In this document: positions 12,251 to 21,499 of the stretch, in pieces
Layout: each line of letters begins with the position of its first letter
Position numbering within the stretch: position 1 is the first letter of the stretch
Source: Duganella sp. CF458
GTDB taxonomy: Bacteria; Pseudomonadota; Gammaproteobacteria; Burkholderiales; Burkholderiaceae_D
Length of the DNA: 64,000 nt
NCBI RefSeq assembly: GCF_900113115.1
Contig: NZ_FOOF01000007.1
Span: forward strand, 1-64,000
Direction of reading: 5' to 3'
Notes under the pieces: model-generated
What the model was told of the DNA's origin: nothing
Seen by the model: only the letters and a program-made list of their open reading frames with translations
Databases searched by the model: none
Program-made: the position numbers and the translations under genes

Positions 12251-13981
12251 TTAAAACTCTTCCCACTCGTCGCTGCCGGCAGTGGCCGCGACAACTTTCC
12301 TAGGCGCTGGTGCAGCGGCCGGCTTGGCAGCGGCCGCGCGTTTTGCCGGCGCCTTCGGTACGATGGCAACAGCGGTCTGGGTGACTGCCGGCTTGGCGGC
12401 GGTCAACGCATATTCGGTTTCAGCGTCCAGCTTGAAGATCGACACCACGCGCGACAACTCGCCGGCCTGGTCTTGCAGCGACTGCGCAGCGGCGGCAGCT
12501 TCTTCAACCAGCGCAGCATTCTGCTGGGTCATGGCATCCATCTCGATGATGGACTGGTTCACCTGCTCGATGCCGGCGCTCTGTTCCTGCGAGGCGCTGG
12601 CGATTTCGCTCATGATGTCGGTCACGCGGCGGACGGAGGCCACCACTTCGTCCATGGTCACGCCAGCCTGGCCCACCAGTTTCGAGCCGCGCTCCACCTT
12701 CTCGACGGAGTCGCCGATCAGGGACTTGATCTCTTTCGCGGCGCCGGCGGAACGCTGGGCAAGGTTACGCACTTCCGATGCCACCACCGCGAAGCCGCGG
12801 CCCTGCTCACCGGCACGCGCCGCTTCAACCGCAGCGTTCAGCGCCAGGATGTTGGTCTGGAAGGCGATGCCGTCGATCACGCCGATGATGTCGACGATCT
12901 TGTTGGCGGAAGCATTGATCGAGCTCATGGTCTCGACCACTTGCGATACAACCTGGCCGCCTTTCAACGCCACGTCGGATGCCGACGCCGCCAGCTGGTT
13001 GGCTTCGCGGGCATTGTCGGCGTTCTGCTTCACGGTGGAGGTCAGTTCTTCCATCGCGGAAGCGGTTTTCTCCAAGTTCGAAGCCTGCATTTCGGTACGC
13101 GACGACAGGTCGATATTGCCGGCAGCGATTTCGCGGGATGCGGTGCCGATGGTCTCGGTGCCCTGGCGCACCTGGCCGACGATGTCCACCAGGCTGTCGC
13201 GCATTTCCTTGATTTCGACCAGCAGCGAATCCTTGTCGGTGGACGAGGTGTCGATGCTTACCGACAGGTCGCCGTTGGCGATGGCGCCAGCAATCGATGC
13301 GGTGTAGTCAGGCTCGCCGCCCAGTTGCTTCAGCAGGCCGCGGGTGATCACCCAGGCTGCGAAGATCGACACCACCACGGCGGCCAGGCCGGCCACGATC
13401 ATGAACAGGCGTGCGGAGGAGAAGCCTTCAGCGGCTTCCACTTTCATTTCTTCGTTGATCTTGTCTTCCAGCGAAGCCAGTTGGCCCAGCGCTTCGGTCC
13501 ACTTCTTCTGCGCCGGCTTGATTTCTTTCAGGTAGATCTTGGTCGCGGCCAGGGCATCGTTGGCCAGCCACAGTTCGGATGCCTTCTTCACGGCCGGCAG
13601 CACCAGGGCTTCCTGCGCCTTCACTTGCGACAGCAGTGACTTTTCTTCCGGGGTGGCATCCTTGGCGTACACGGCGCTCAGCTTGGCGTCGGCATCCTGG
13701 TAGTCCTTCAGTTCCTTGTTGATGCGCGCCAGTTCCGGCTCCATGTCGGAAGGCTCGGACATCAGGGTCAGGATCTTCAGGTCGCTGACGTTTTCAACGT
13801 TGTTGCGCATGTCGACCACCAGGCGGGTAGCGACTGCATTCACACTCACTACATGATCCAGGCGGTCCTGAATCTGAGCCATGCGCCAGATGCCGACGAT
13901 GGTGATAATGACGAGAAACGCCAGTACCAGGAAAAAACCGAGGCCGAGGCGGGCCCCTACTTTCATTTTACTCAAATTCAT
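12251..13981 (-). CDS. Methyl-accepting chemotaxis protein
   Basis: The product is 576 residues. An N-terminal membrane helix (FFLVLAFLVIITIVGI), a periplasmic four-helix-bundle sensor (~30-190) and a second helix (LFMIVAGLAAVVVSIFAAW) lead into a HAMP domain. The cytoplasmic signalling helices carry the conserved tip FAVVASEVRNLAQRSAGAAKEIK. Methylation-type helices with repeated Ala/Glu/Gln flank the tip. After an Ala/Pro-rich linker the protein ends in EWEEF, matching the xWxxF pentapeptide that tethers CheR/CheB in Tar and Tsr. The ligand is unknown. No chemotaxis operon is adjacent, so it is an orphan receptor. Confidence 0.92.
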   Translation of the reverse strand: MNLSKMKVGARLGLGFFLVLAFLVIITIVGIWRMAQIQDRLDHVVSVNAVATRLVVDMRNNVENVSDLKILTLMSEPSDMEPELARINKELKDYQDADAKLSAVYAKDATPEEKSLLSQVKAQEALVLPAVKKASELWLANDALAATKIYLKEIKPAQKKWTEALGQLASLEDKINEEMKVEAAEGFSSARLFMIVAGLAAVVVSIFAAWVITRGLLKQLGGEPDYTASIAGAIANGDLSVSIDTSSTDKDSLLVEIKEMRDSLVDIVGQVRQGTETIGTASREIAAGNIDLSSRTEMQASNLEKTASAMEELTSTVKQNADNAREANQLAASASDVALKGGQVVSQVVETMSSINASANKIVDIIGVIDGIAFQTNILALNAAVEAARAGEQGRGFAVVASEVRNLAQRSAGAAKEIKSLIGDSVEKVERGSKLVGQAGVTMDEVVASVRRVTDIMSEIASASQEQSAGIEQVNQSIIEMDAMTQQNAALVEEAAAAAQSLQDQAGELSRVVSIFKLDAETEYALTAAKPAVTQTAVAIVPKAPAKRAAAAKPAAAPAPRKVVAATAGSDEWEEF

Positions 13982-14319
13982 TTCGGCTCTTAATTATAGA
14001 AGTGTTGTTAACTGCCCAAAGGATGCCATAGTGAAACATTTACCGCATCCACTGACCCTTGCTGCTACGCAAGTAGCGACAGTAGCAAACTATGACTGCG
14101 AATGCAAAGACCGCTCTCGCCGTGGGATGAAACCTGTCGTATTTCATCCCAATAGAACCACTCGGAACCGCAAATTGCAGTGTGAATCAGGGAAATTATA
14201 GACCTGGGGTTTCCACACGGCAAGCAAATTTTGCCTAAAGTGTGGGCAATTGAACTTTCTTCGGGGAAAGAGCTCAGCAGCAGCGCGGATCGGAAGTGAA
14301 TGCGCAGGACAACTTGTGT
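13982..14319. other. Intergenic region between chemoreceptor and dusA
   Basis: No gene is supported. The part next to 13981 should hold the chemoreceptor promoter, but I could not find a convincing sigma70 or sigma28 (TAAA-N15-GCCGATAA) site. Only weak hairpins are present, one near 14254-14275 (CTTTCTTCGGGGAAAG) close to the 3' end of dusA. Confidence 0.4.
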
Positions 14320-15315
14320 TTACTTGGTTCGGCTGTAAGCCTCAAGCAAAATGCGGGGATCGCCGGCGGCCAGCTGCTTGGCATCGGACAGGGTTTGGCG
14401 GAACTGGCGAGCGCCCTTCAAGCCCTGCGCCAGGCCCAGCATATGGCGGGTGATGGTGTTGATTTTCAAGCCCTTGCCGCCGTCTTTCGCCAGCTGCTCT
14501 TCGATATAAGGCACCATGGCCTCCAGCACCTGCTCACGGCTGCGCGGCTCTGCGGTCGCGCCATAGTAGCGCTGGTCGAAGGCAGCCATCATGTAAGGGT
14601 TGTGGTAGGCCTCGCGGCCCAGCATGACGCCGTCCACGTGCTGCAGGTGGGTATCGATTTCTTCCAGGGTCTTGATGCCGCCGTTGATCAGGATCTCGAA
14701 TTCAGGAAAATCCTTTTTCAGCTGGTAGGCGTACTCGTACTTCAGCGGCGGGATTTCACGGTTCTCCTTCGGCGACAGGCCCTTCAGGATAGCGTTACGG
14801 GCATGCACCACAAAGGTCGTGCAGCCGGCTTCCGCCACGGTGCCGACGAAATCGCGTACGAAGTCGTAGCTTTCCTCATGGTCGATGCCGATACGGTGCT
14901 TGACGGTGACTTCGATAGCGACCGCATCCTTCATCGACTTGACGCAATCGCGCACCAGTTCCGGCTCGGTCATCAGGCAGGCACCGAAAGCCCCCTTCTG
15001 CACGCGCGGCGACGGACAACCGCAATTGAGGTTGATCTCATCGTAGCCCCACTTCTCGCCCAGTTTGGCGGCAATGGCAAGATCCTTCGGATCGGAGCCG
15101 CCAAGCTGCAGCGCCACCGGATGCTCCTCCTCATTGAAGCGCAGGTGGCGCTCCACATCGCCATACACCAGCGCACCGGTCGTCACCATCTCCGTGTACA
15201 GCCAGGTGTACTGCGAGATCAGGCGATGGAAATGGCGGCAATGGCGGTCGGTCCAATCCATCATCGGCGCCACGGACAGGCGGCGGGAAGGCTTGGGGGC
15301 GATCGAGGTGGTCAT
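14320..15315 (-). CDS. dusA: tRNA-dihydrouridine synthase A
   Basis: The product is 331 residues, the usual length for DusA. This FMN-dependent enzyme reduces U20/U20a in the D-loop of tRNAs. The TIM-barrel motifs are intact: APMMDWTDRHCRHFHRL at the N-terminus (FMN phosphate loop) and the catalytic Cys in NCGCPSPRVQKGAFGACLM. TVKHRIGID and the ILINGGIKT and GVMLGREAYHNP phosphate-binding strands follow. The MDWTDRH start and GCPSPRV distinguish DusA from DusB/C. It is preceded on its strand by a long palindromic element (15353-15429). Confidence 0.93.
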   Translation of the reverse strand: MTTSIAPKPSRRLSVAPMMDWTDRHCRHFHRLISQYTWLYTEMVTTGALVYGDVERHLRFNEEEHPVALQLGGSDPKDLAIAAKLGEKWGYDEINLNCGCPSPRVQKGAFGACLMTEPELVRDCVKSMKDAVAIEVTVKHRIGIDHEESYDFVRDFVGTVAEAGCTTFVVHARNAILKGLSPKENREIPPLKYEYAYQLKKDFPEFEILINGGIKTLEEIDTHLQHVDGVMLGREAYHNPYMMAAFDQRYYGATAEPRSREQVLEAMVPYIEEQLAKDGGKGLKINTITRHMLGLAQGLKGARQFRQTLSDAKQLAAGDPRILLEAYSRTK

Positions 15316-15352
15316 AATGCAAAGGTCAACAAAAAGAGCCGCATATTATATC

Positions 15353-15429
15353 GAAAGTCGGGGTCAGCTCTGGCAACCGGACATTTTGCTTCGCAAAATG
15401 TCCGGTTGCCAGAGCTGACCCCGACTTTC
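15353..15429. repeat. Long perfect palindrome, copy 1
   Basis: Two 37-base arms (15353-15389, 15393-15429) are perfectly complementary around a TTC loop. The outer part contains GTCGGGGTCAGCTCTGGCA, shared with copies at 22.7 and 33.6 kb. The inner part CCGGACATTTTGC is shared with copy 3 only. It abuts the stop codon of the DUF3141 gene, so it can also act as a transcript-end hairpin. Confidence 0.9.
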
Positions 15430-17569
15430 AAGCGAAGAGTTCTTCGACGCGGGACAGGCGGCGGGCTGCTTCGCCTGACAGGGCGCCGGAGGCGGTCATG
15501 ATTTGGCGGATACCGTCCAGCGCGCGCTTGCGGTCGACGTCGGCCAGCAGCTTTGGCAACGCCGACATGGCGCGCTCTTCATCCAGTTGCAAGATCATGT
15601 TCTGCTCCTGCACTACCTCCTTGAAGCGCGCCAGCGATATGCGTTCCTTGGCCGGCAGCAGCGCGCGCAGTTCGCGCAGGACGCCAAACGCGCGCTCGTC
15701 GGCAACGCGCACTTCCGGGCTGCGGGCGATGTACAGGATCGAGCGCACCACCGCCTCGCGCTCGCCGCCACTGGCCAGCCGCTTGGCCGCTTCCGTGCGG
15801 CGCGCTGCCACCACCGATTCGCGTGCAATGTCGCGCCCGATGCGGCGGCGGATATTGGCCGAATCGGCACGCAAGCCCACCAGCGTCTGCAGCAATGGAT
15901 GGCCATAGGCGGACAGGAAGAACTGCTCCACGGCCTGGTCGCGCATCACCTGGTATTGGTCCAGCACCGCCACGATCTGCTCGGAGGCCGCCTCCTGCAT
16001 CTTCAGAAAGATGTTATCCGTCGCCACGGGCTTGCGCTGCTCCCTCACCTGCCCGGCCAGGGCACTGATCCCGCTCAGGAAAGGATTCATGTCGGAGAAC
16101 AGCTCATAGCGCATGCGGTAGGGATGCATGCGCCGCATCCACTCTGCCGACTGCTCGTTGGTCGCGGCCTGAATCATCGGGCTGACAAACGTGCGATACA
16201 GGCCCTGGTTGATTTCGGACAGCCGCGCCACCGCGGCGAAGCGGCGCTCGTCTTCATCGTCGTTGCCGCCCAGCGCGCGCAATTCGTTCAGGTCGCGCCG
16301 TTCGAAGCGCACCACGTAGTTGCCGTCCGCCAGTTCGGGGCTGTGCACGCCCTCGCCTGTCTTATCGATGAACACCGCTTCATACAAGCCGGGCGGCAGC
16401 ACGTCGATCAAGTCCATCGAACGGGTGAATTCATCGTGTTCCTTGTTGGCGACCGATGCCGATACGAAGATCCCCAGGTGTCCGATCGACTCGTGCAGCG
16501 TGTACACCACCGTCTGGCCGCCCGCCACCAGTGCCGCATCGTCCTCATACAAATCCAGCAGCCAGCCCAGGGCCTGCTGCGGCGGCGTGATGTCGTCGCC
16601 CCAGGAGCAGAACACCACGATCGGCGAGCGGATATTGCGCAAGTCGATGCGGCGTCCGGCCGTGTCGTGGATGGTGCCGTTGCTCAGTCGATTGCCGACA
16701 AACAGGTTGTCGGTGATGAACTGGATTTCCTCCGCGTTCAGCAACACCGGGTTGCCCCACCAGCGTTCGAATTCGAGGAAGCGCTTTTCCTCGGTGTCGA
16801 CGTTGGCATATACATGGTAGCCCTTCTTCCAATAGGTATTGGCGGGATTCATGTTCTCGAAGTTGCTGACCAGGTGGGCGCCGTCGAATTTGCCGTTGCC
16901 AAGATCGCCCGCCAGCGACGTCATCCAGGTGCCGCCGGTCAGGCCGCCCAGGTAGCGCAAGGGGTTCTTGCCGCGCACGCCGGCCCAATACGACAACGGC
17001 GCGCCAGCCAGCACCAGTGGGCCGGCCAGCTCTGGATGCAGCGCCGCCGTCATCATGATCTGCCAGCCTGCCTGGCAATTGCCGATCAGGGCCGGCTTGC
17101 CTTCGGCCTGCGGGTGCAGGTAGGCTACCTGCTCGATGAACTGGGCTTCCGCATGGCAGACGTCTTCAATGGTCTGTCCCGGCACCGGCGCGGGCAGGAA
17201 GCCGATGAAGTAGCACGGATTGCCGGCCTTCAGGACCACGCCGATTTCGCTGTCTTGCTTCATGCCGCCGATCCCCGGACCATGCCCGGCACGCGGATCG
17301 ACCACGATAAAGGGCCGCTTGGTCTCGTCGATCTCCACACCTTGCGGCGGGATGATGCGCATCAGGGAATAATTTACCGGCCGCGGAAGCGTGCGGCCAT
17401 CGATAACCGTCTCGAATTCGAAATTGAGCACGTGGGGCGCGGTCTCGCGCTCGCGCGCATTGCGCTCGGTGCCGCGGCGATACAGCACGTCCATGAACAG
17501 GATCGAGCGCTGCCAGGCGTCGGTCCAATATTCCACGGCCTGGGCGGCCAGGTTGCTAGGTTCGGCCAT
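15428..17569 (-). CDS. DUF3141 protein, PHA-synthase-like alpha/beta hydrolase
   Basis: The product is 713 residues. An alpha/beta-hydrolase core occupies about residues 60-400: PFIVVDPRAGHGPGIGGMK, the nucleophile elbow GNCQAGW (~163-169), IVVFCSWGDDITPP with the acid, and LHESIGHLGIF with the His. The elbow Cys in place of Ser matches PHA-synthase-type and DUF3141 proteins. A long helical C-terminal half follows. DUF3141 proteins are often near polyhydroxyalkanoate or phosphate-acetyl genes, but their reaction is not established. There is no signal peptide. The last codon and stop overlap the palindromic element. Confidence 0.82.
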   Translation of the reverse strand: MAEPSNLAAQAVEYWTDAWQRSILFMDVLYRRGTERNARERETAPHVLNFEFETVIDGRTLPRPVNYSLMRIIPPQGVEIDETKRPFIVVDPRAGHGPGIGGMKQDSEIGVVLKAGNPCYFIGFLPAPVPGQTIEDVCHAEAQFIEQVAYLHPQAEGKPALIGNCQAGWQIMMTAALHPELAGPLVLAGAPLSYWAGVRGKNPLRYLGGLTGGTWMTSLAGDLGNGKFDGAHLVSNFENMNPANTYWKKGYHVYANVDTEEKRFLEFERWWGNPVLLNAEEIQFITDNLFVGNRLSNGTIHDTAGRRIDLRNIRSPIVVFCSWGDDITPPQQALGWLLDLYEDDAALVAGGQTVVYTLHESIGHLGIFVSASVANKEHDEFTRSMDLIDVLPPGLYEAVFIDKTGEGVHSPELADGNYVVRFERRDLNELRALGGNDDEDERRFAAVARLSEINQGLYRTFVSPMIQAATNEQSAEWMRRMHPYRMRYELFSDMNPFLSGISALAGQVREQRKPVATDNIFLKMQEAASEQIVAVLDQYQVMRDQAVEQFFLSAYGHPLLQTLVGLRADSANIRRRIGRDIARESVVAARRTEAAKRLASGGEREAVVRSILYIARSPEVRVADERAFGVLRELRALLPAKERISLARFKEVVQEQNMILQLDEERAMSALPKLLADVDRKRALDGIRQIMTASGALSGEAARRLSRVEELFA

Positions 17570-17636
17570 GCGGGTTCTCCTCGTCGATATCCTGCTTGGG
17601 ACATACAGGTTACCACGCCCATGTGGCCGGCGTGCT

Positions 17637-18254
17637 TCACTCCTGGGGCGTCAATTCCACATGGCGTAATTCGTATGGCGTGCCTTCAAGCTGGAAGCCG
17701 ATGCGCCCTTCGCGGGGCGCCGCACCGCTCACGCGATTCTGCGCCACACCGTTCATCGTGACCTCGATGACGCCATCGCGCGAGACGATATCGGCGCTAT
17801 TCCACTCGCCTGCCGGCCGCTCGGAGCTGGCGGCAACGCGCGCCCTCACCGGTGGCTTGTCGCCGGTCAGCGGCTCGGCAAACTTCGCACCTGCCATCGG
17901 CAGCAAGTCGCCCGCGTTGCCGGACTTGGTCTGCACTTGCAAGCTCACAGGCCAGACGCGGTCCATCGGTCCGTCGCTGATGTGCAGCAGCACGCCTGCA
18001 TTGCCCGCCTTCCCCGGCCAGCGCCACTCCACGTGCAGGCGGTAATTGCCATAGCTTGCCGTGGTCGCGAAATATCCCGAAGGCGCGCCGCTCACCGCGA
18101 TCACACCATCCGCACGCACGCCGATGACGCTGGCAATGCCCGCAGCAGGGTCGCTGCGCAGCTCCCAGCCGCGCAAGTCGCTGAACATGTCGCCCGCCAC
18201 TGCGCCGCCGGCCGCCGCCAACCACGCCGTGGCAAGGAGGAATCGCTTGATCAT
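17637..18254 (-). CDS. DUF1080 (3-keto-disaccharide hydrolase-like) secreted protein
   Basis: The product is 205 residues with a signal peptide (MIKRFLLATAWLAAAGGAVA). The mature jelly-roll domain has the typical DUF1080 order: WELRSDPAAGIASVI, GYFATTASYGNYRLHVEWRWP, GNAGVLLHISDG, WPVSLQVQTKSGNAGDL, EWNSADIVSRDGVIEVTMNG, and the closing GRIGFQLEGTPYELRHVEL. The family includes periplasmic 3-keto-glucoside hydrolases and carbohydrate-binding relatives. The Shine-Dalgarno GGAG is close to the ATG. The gene lies between typA and the DUF3141 gene, all on the minus strand. Confidence 0.82.
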   Translation of the reverse strand: MIKRFLLATAWLAAAGGAVAGDMFSDLRGWELRSDPAAGIASVIGVRADGVIAVSGAPSGYFATTASYGNYRLHVEWRWPGKAGNAGVLLHISDGPMDRVWPVSLQVQTKSGNAGDLLPMAGAKFAEPLTGDKPPVRARVAASSERPAGEWNSADIVSRDGVIEVTMNGVAQNRVSGAAPREGRIGFQLEGTPYELRHVELTPQE

Positions 18255-18266
18255 TTGGTCTCCGGA

Positions 18267-18293
18267 TAAAAAAAACCCGCCTCACGGCGGGTT
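18267..18293 (-). terminator. Terminator of typA
   Basis: On the minus strand AACCCGCC, a four-base loop, GGCGGGTT and an eight-base T-run stand just after the typA stop (18303). This is a strong intrinsic terminator. Confidence 0.85.
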
Positions 18294-18302
18294 CTTCATG
18301 CA

Positions 18303-20138
18303 TTACGCGTTTTCTTTGCTGGCACGCTTACGCTCGTGCTCTTTCAGGTGACGCTTGCGCAGGCGGATCGATTTCGGGGTGATTTCCACCAGTTCGTCGT
18401 CGTCGATGAATTCCACTGCGTATTCCAGCGACATCTGGATCGGCGGCACCAGGCGCACTGCTTCGTCGGTACCCGACGAACGCACGTTGGTCAGCTGCTT
18501 GCCCTTGATCGGGTTAACCACCAGGTCGTTGTCGCGCGAGTGGATACCGATGATCATGCCTTCGTACACAGGGTCGTTGTGGACCACGAACATGCGGCCG
18601 CGATCCTGCAGTTTCCAGATGGCGTAGGCCACGGCAGCACCGTCGTCCTGCGAGATCAGCACGCCGTTGCGACGGCCGCCCAGTTCACCCTTGGTGGTGT
18701 CGACTGGAGCGTACGCATCGAACACGTGCGACATCAGGCCGGTACCACGGGTCAGGGTCATGAATTCGCCCTGGAAGCCGATCAGGCCACGCGCTGGAAT
18801 GCGGTATTCCAGGCGCACGCGGCCCTTGCCGTCCGATTCCATATTCTGCAGGTCGCCGCGACGGCGGCCCAGTTCTTCCATCACGCCGCCCTGGTTGGCT
18901 TCTTCCACGTCGACGCTCAGTTGCTCGTACGGCTCATGGCGCACGCCATCAACCATCTTGAACACCACGCGTGGACGGGACACGGCCAGTTCGAAGCCTT
19001 CACGGCGCATGTTTTCGATCAGGATGGTCAGGTGCAGCTCGCCACGGCCCGATACTTCGAAGACGGTATCGTCGTCGGTCGGCGCCACGCGCAGCGCAAC
19101 GTTGGCTTTCAGTTCCTTGTCCAGGCGATCGCGCAGCTGGCGCGAGGTCACGAACTTGCCTTCGCGGCCAGCCAGCGGCGAGTTGTTGACCATGAAGTTC
19201 ATGGTCAGGGTAGGCTCGTCGACGGTCAGCATCGGCAGCGCGTCCGGGGTGTCCGGTGCGCACACGGTGGAACCGATGCCGATTTCGTCGATACCGTTGA
19301 TCAGGATAATGTCGCCGGCAACCGCTTCGTCCACCAGCACGCGCTCCAGGCCCTTGAAGTTCAGCACCTGGTTGATACGGCCCTTGATCGGGGTCGAATC
19401 AGGGCCGTTCAGGACCACCACGTCCTGGCCGGTCTTCACGCGGCCACGGGAAACGCGGCCGATACCGATCTTGCCGACGTAGGACGAGTAGTCCAGCGAG
19501 GTGATTTGCATCTGCAGCGGGCCGTCCGGGTTGTCGTCACGCACCGGCACGTATTTCAGGATGGCTTCGAACAGCGGCTTCATGTCGCCGCCGCGCACGG
19601 ATTCGTCCAGGCCGGCGTAGCCGTTCAGGCCCGAGGCGTACACGATCGGGAAGTCCAACTGTTCATCGGTCGCACCCAGCTTGTCGAACAGCTCGAAAGT
19701 CTGGTTGATCGCCCAGTCAGCGCGCGCGCCAGGACGGTCGATCTTGTTCACCACCACGATCGGCTTCAGGCCCAGGGCCAGTGCCTTACGGGTTACGAAG
19801 CGGGTCTGCGGCATCGGGCCTTCTTGCGCATCGATCAGCAGCAGCACGGAGTCGACCATCGACAGTACGCGCTCCACTTCGCCGCCGAAGTCGGCGTGGC
19901 CTGGGGTGTCGACGATGTTGATGTGGGTGCCTTCGTACTCAACGGCGCAGTTCTTCGACAGAATGGTAATGCCGCGTTCTTTCTCCAGGTCGTTGGAGTC
20001 CATGACGCGGGTATCAACCTGCTGGTTTTCGCGGAAGGTACCGGACTGCTTCAGCAGCTGGTCCACCAGGGTGGTCTTGCCATGGTCAACGTGGGCGATG
20101 ATGGCGATGTTGCGAATTGCGCGTTTAGTATTAGACAT
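18303..20138 (-). CDS. typA: Ribosome-associated GTPase TypA/BipA
   Basis: The product is 611 residues, normal for the family. TypA is a translational GTPase related to EF-G that acts on ribosome assembly and stress adaptation. The G motifs are intact: [12 protein letters not shown] (G1), ERGITI (G2 region), [11 protein letters not shown] (G3), NKIDRPGA (G4) and YASG (G5). Domain II, the EF-G-like domains III and V, and the TypA-specific C-terminal domain ([20 protein letters not shown]) follow. The Lys/Arg-rich tail is typical. It is divergent from the TPR/DUF2135 gene. Confidence 0.96.
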   Translation of the reverse strand: MSNTKRAIRNIAIIAHVDHGKTTLVDQLLKQSGTFRENQQVDTRVMDSNDLEKERGITILSKNCAVEYEGTHINIVDTPGHADFGGEVERVLSMVDSVLLLIDAQEGPMPQTRFVTRKALALGLKPIVVVNKIDRPGARADWAINQTFELFDKLGATDEQLDFPIVYASGLNGYAGLDESVRGGDMKPLFEAILKYVPVRDDNPDGPLQMQITSLDYSSYVGKIGIGRVSRGRVKTGQDVVVLNGPDSTPIKGRINQVLNFKGLERVLVDEAVAGDIILINGIDEIGIGSTVCAPDTPDALPMLTVDEPTLTMNFMVNNSPLAGREGKFVTSRQLRDRLDKELKANVALRVAPTDDDTVFEVSGRGELHLTILIENMRREGFELAVSRPRVVFKMVDGVRHEPYEQLSVDVEEANQGGVMEELGRRRGDLQNMESDGKGRVRLEYRIPARGLIGFQGEFMTLTRGTGLMSHVFDAYAPVDTTKGELGGRRNGVLISQDDGAAVAYAIWKLQDRGRMFVVHNDPVYEGMIIGIHSRDNDLVVNPIKGKQLTNVRSSGTDEAVRLVPPIQMSLEYAVEFIDDDELVEITPKSIRLRKRHLKEHERKRASKENA

Positions 20139-20305
20139 GATTTGTGTATGGACAGGAATTCTGCAAGTGCGGGAGCACTGAACCCACTAGTATAGCATGC
20201 TGCGTCGCAACCTAGAAGCTCCCCATCTTTGGTTTCCGTAAGGTATTATTAGAAAATAAGCAATCAAGCTTATTTGAGCCCTACGAACAGCCTGGAGAGC
20301 ATTAC

Positions 20306-21499
20306 ATGAAATTGCGTTTGACGAACATCGTTTTGGCGACCGCCGCCCTGTCCCTGCTGGTGGCTGGCGCCGCCGCTGCCGCGCCGGTCGGCGTGCAGAT
20401 CCTGAGCGCCACGGTCAAGGACAAGAAGATCGACGGCGCCACCGTCACGCTGCAAAAGAACGGCGAGCAATCGGTCAGCGCCAACACCGACGCCCAGGGC
20501 CAGGTCAAGCTGGCGCCAACTTTCGCCGACGACGCTTCGACGCTGATGATCGTCAAGAAGCCGGGTTACTCCAACCTGGTCGTCAAATGCCCTTGCAACG
20601 GCTCGACCTACGCCATCAGCCCGGTGATGAATAACCTGGACGGCATGCGCATCGTGCTGAACTGGGGCGCCAAACCGGCCGACCTGGATTCCCACGTTGT
20701 CTACCCTGGCAACCACGTCTACTTCATGCAGATGCGCGGCGCCGATGCCAAGCTGGATGTCGACGATACCAACGGTTTCGGCCCTGAAACCATCACCATC
20801 GACCGCAAGCACGTCGGCGAGCGTTACGTCTATGCGGTGCACGACTTCACCGACGGCTCCAACCCGAGCACCCGCAACCTGGCCAACAGCGGCGCCAAGG
20901 TCTTCGTGTACGTCGGCCAGACCCTGATCCGCACCTACTACGTGCCGACCACCGGCACCGGCAACCTGTGGACCGTATTCGCCGTGACCGAAGATGGCGA
21001 ATTCCAGGACTTCAACACCCTGAAAGGCGTGACCAGCCACGACCGCCTGCAAACCTCCGAGTTCGCCGGTGTCGGCCGTGCAGCCGACCTGCAAGCCGTG
21101 AACTACAGCGCGAGCAACCAGGACAGCGCCAAGCGCCTGAACAGCCAGGGCGAAGCGGCCTACCACGCCGGCAACCTGGACGAAGCGATCCGCCTGTACC
21201 AGGAAGCGATTGAGTTGAACGGCAACTACGGCCAGGCATACAGCAACCTGGGCCTGGCGTTCCAGAAGGCCAACCGCACCGCGGAAGCGATGTGGGCCAA
21301 CCGCAAGGCCATCGCTCTGGCCAGCGGTTCGACCGCCGCCACCGTGCGCGCCAGCTCGCACTACAACAACGGCAAGATCTACGAAGCGGCATCGCAATGG
21401 GATGACGCCCTGCGCGAATACCGCGCGGCGCAGGCCGAGAAGAGCAACCCGACCTACGACAAGGCCATCGCGCGCATGCAGCAGAACGGGGCTAAATAA
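20306..21499 (+). CDS. Secreted DUF2135/TPR protein
   Basis: The product is 397 residues, with GGAGAG before the ATG. After a signal peptide (LATAALSLLVAGAAAAA) comes a beta-rich repeat (~25-100). Then comes a YfaP-like DUF2135 domain (GMRIVLNWGAKPADLDSHVVYP, DVDDTNGFGPETITI, YVYAVHDFTDGS). Two to three TPR units occupy about 285-390 (GEAAYHAGNLDEAIRLYQEAI, NYGQAYSNLGLAFQ). DUF2135 domains are metal-binding beta-sandwiches of periplasmic proteins. Its stop overlaps the start of the deacetylase (TAATG), so the two are co-translated. This suggests a joint role in envelope polysaccharide handling. Confidence 0.78.
   Translation: MKLRLTNIVLATAALSLLVAGAAAAAPVGVQILSATVKDKKIDGATVTLQKNGEQSVSANTDAQGQVKLAPTFADDASTLMIVKKPGYSNLVVKCPCNGSTYAISPVMNNLDGMRIVLNWGAKPADLDSHVVYPGNHVYFMQMRGADAKLDVDDTNGFGPETITIDRKHVGERYVYAVHDFTDGSNPSTRNLANSGAKVFVYVGQTLIRTYYVPTTGTGNLWTVFAVTEDGEFQDFNTLKGVTSHDRLQTSEFAGVGRAADLQAVNYSASNQDSAKRLNSQGEAAYHAGNLDEAIRLYQEAIELNGNYGQAYSNLGLAFQKANRTAEAMWANRKAIALASGSTAATVRASSHYNNGKIYEAASQWDDALREYRAAQAEKSNPTYDKAIARMQQNGAK

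Noticed and set aside
15503-17761. 752-codon plus-strand frame opposite the DUF3141 gene
   Set aside because: A shadow frame with His/Gln/Arg-rich composition and no recognisable domain.
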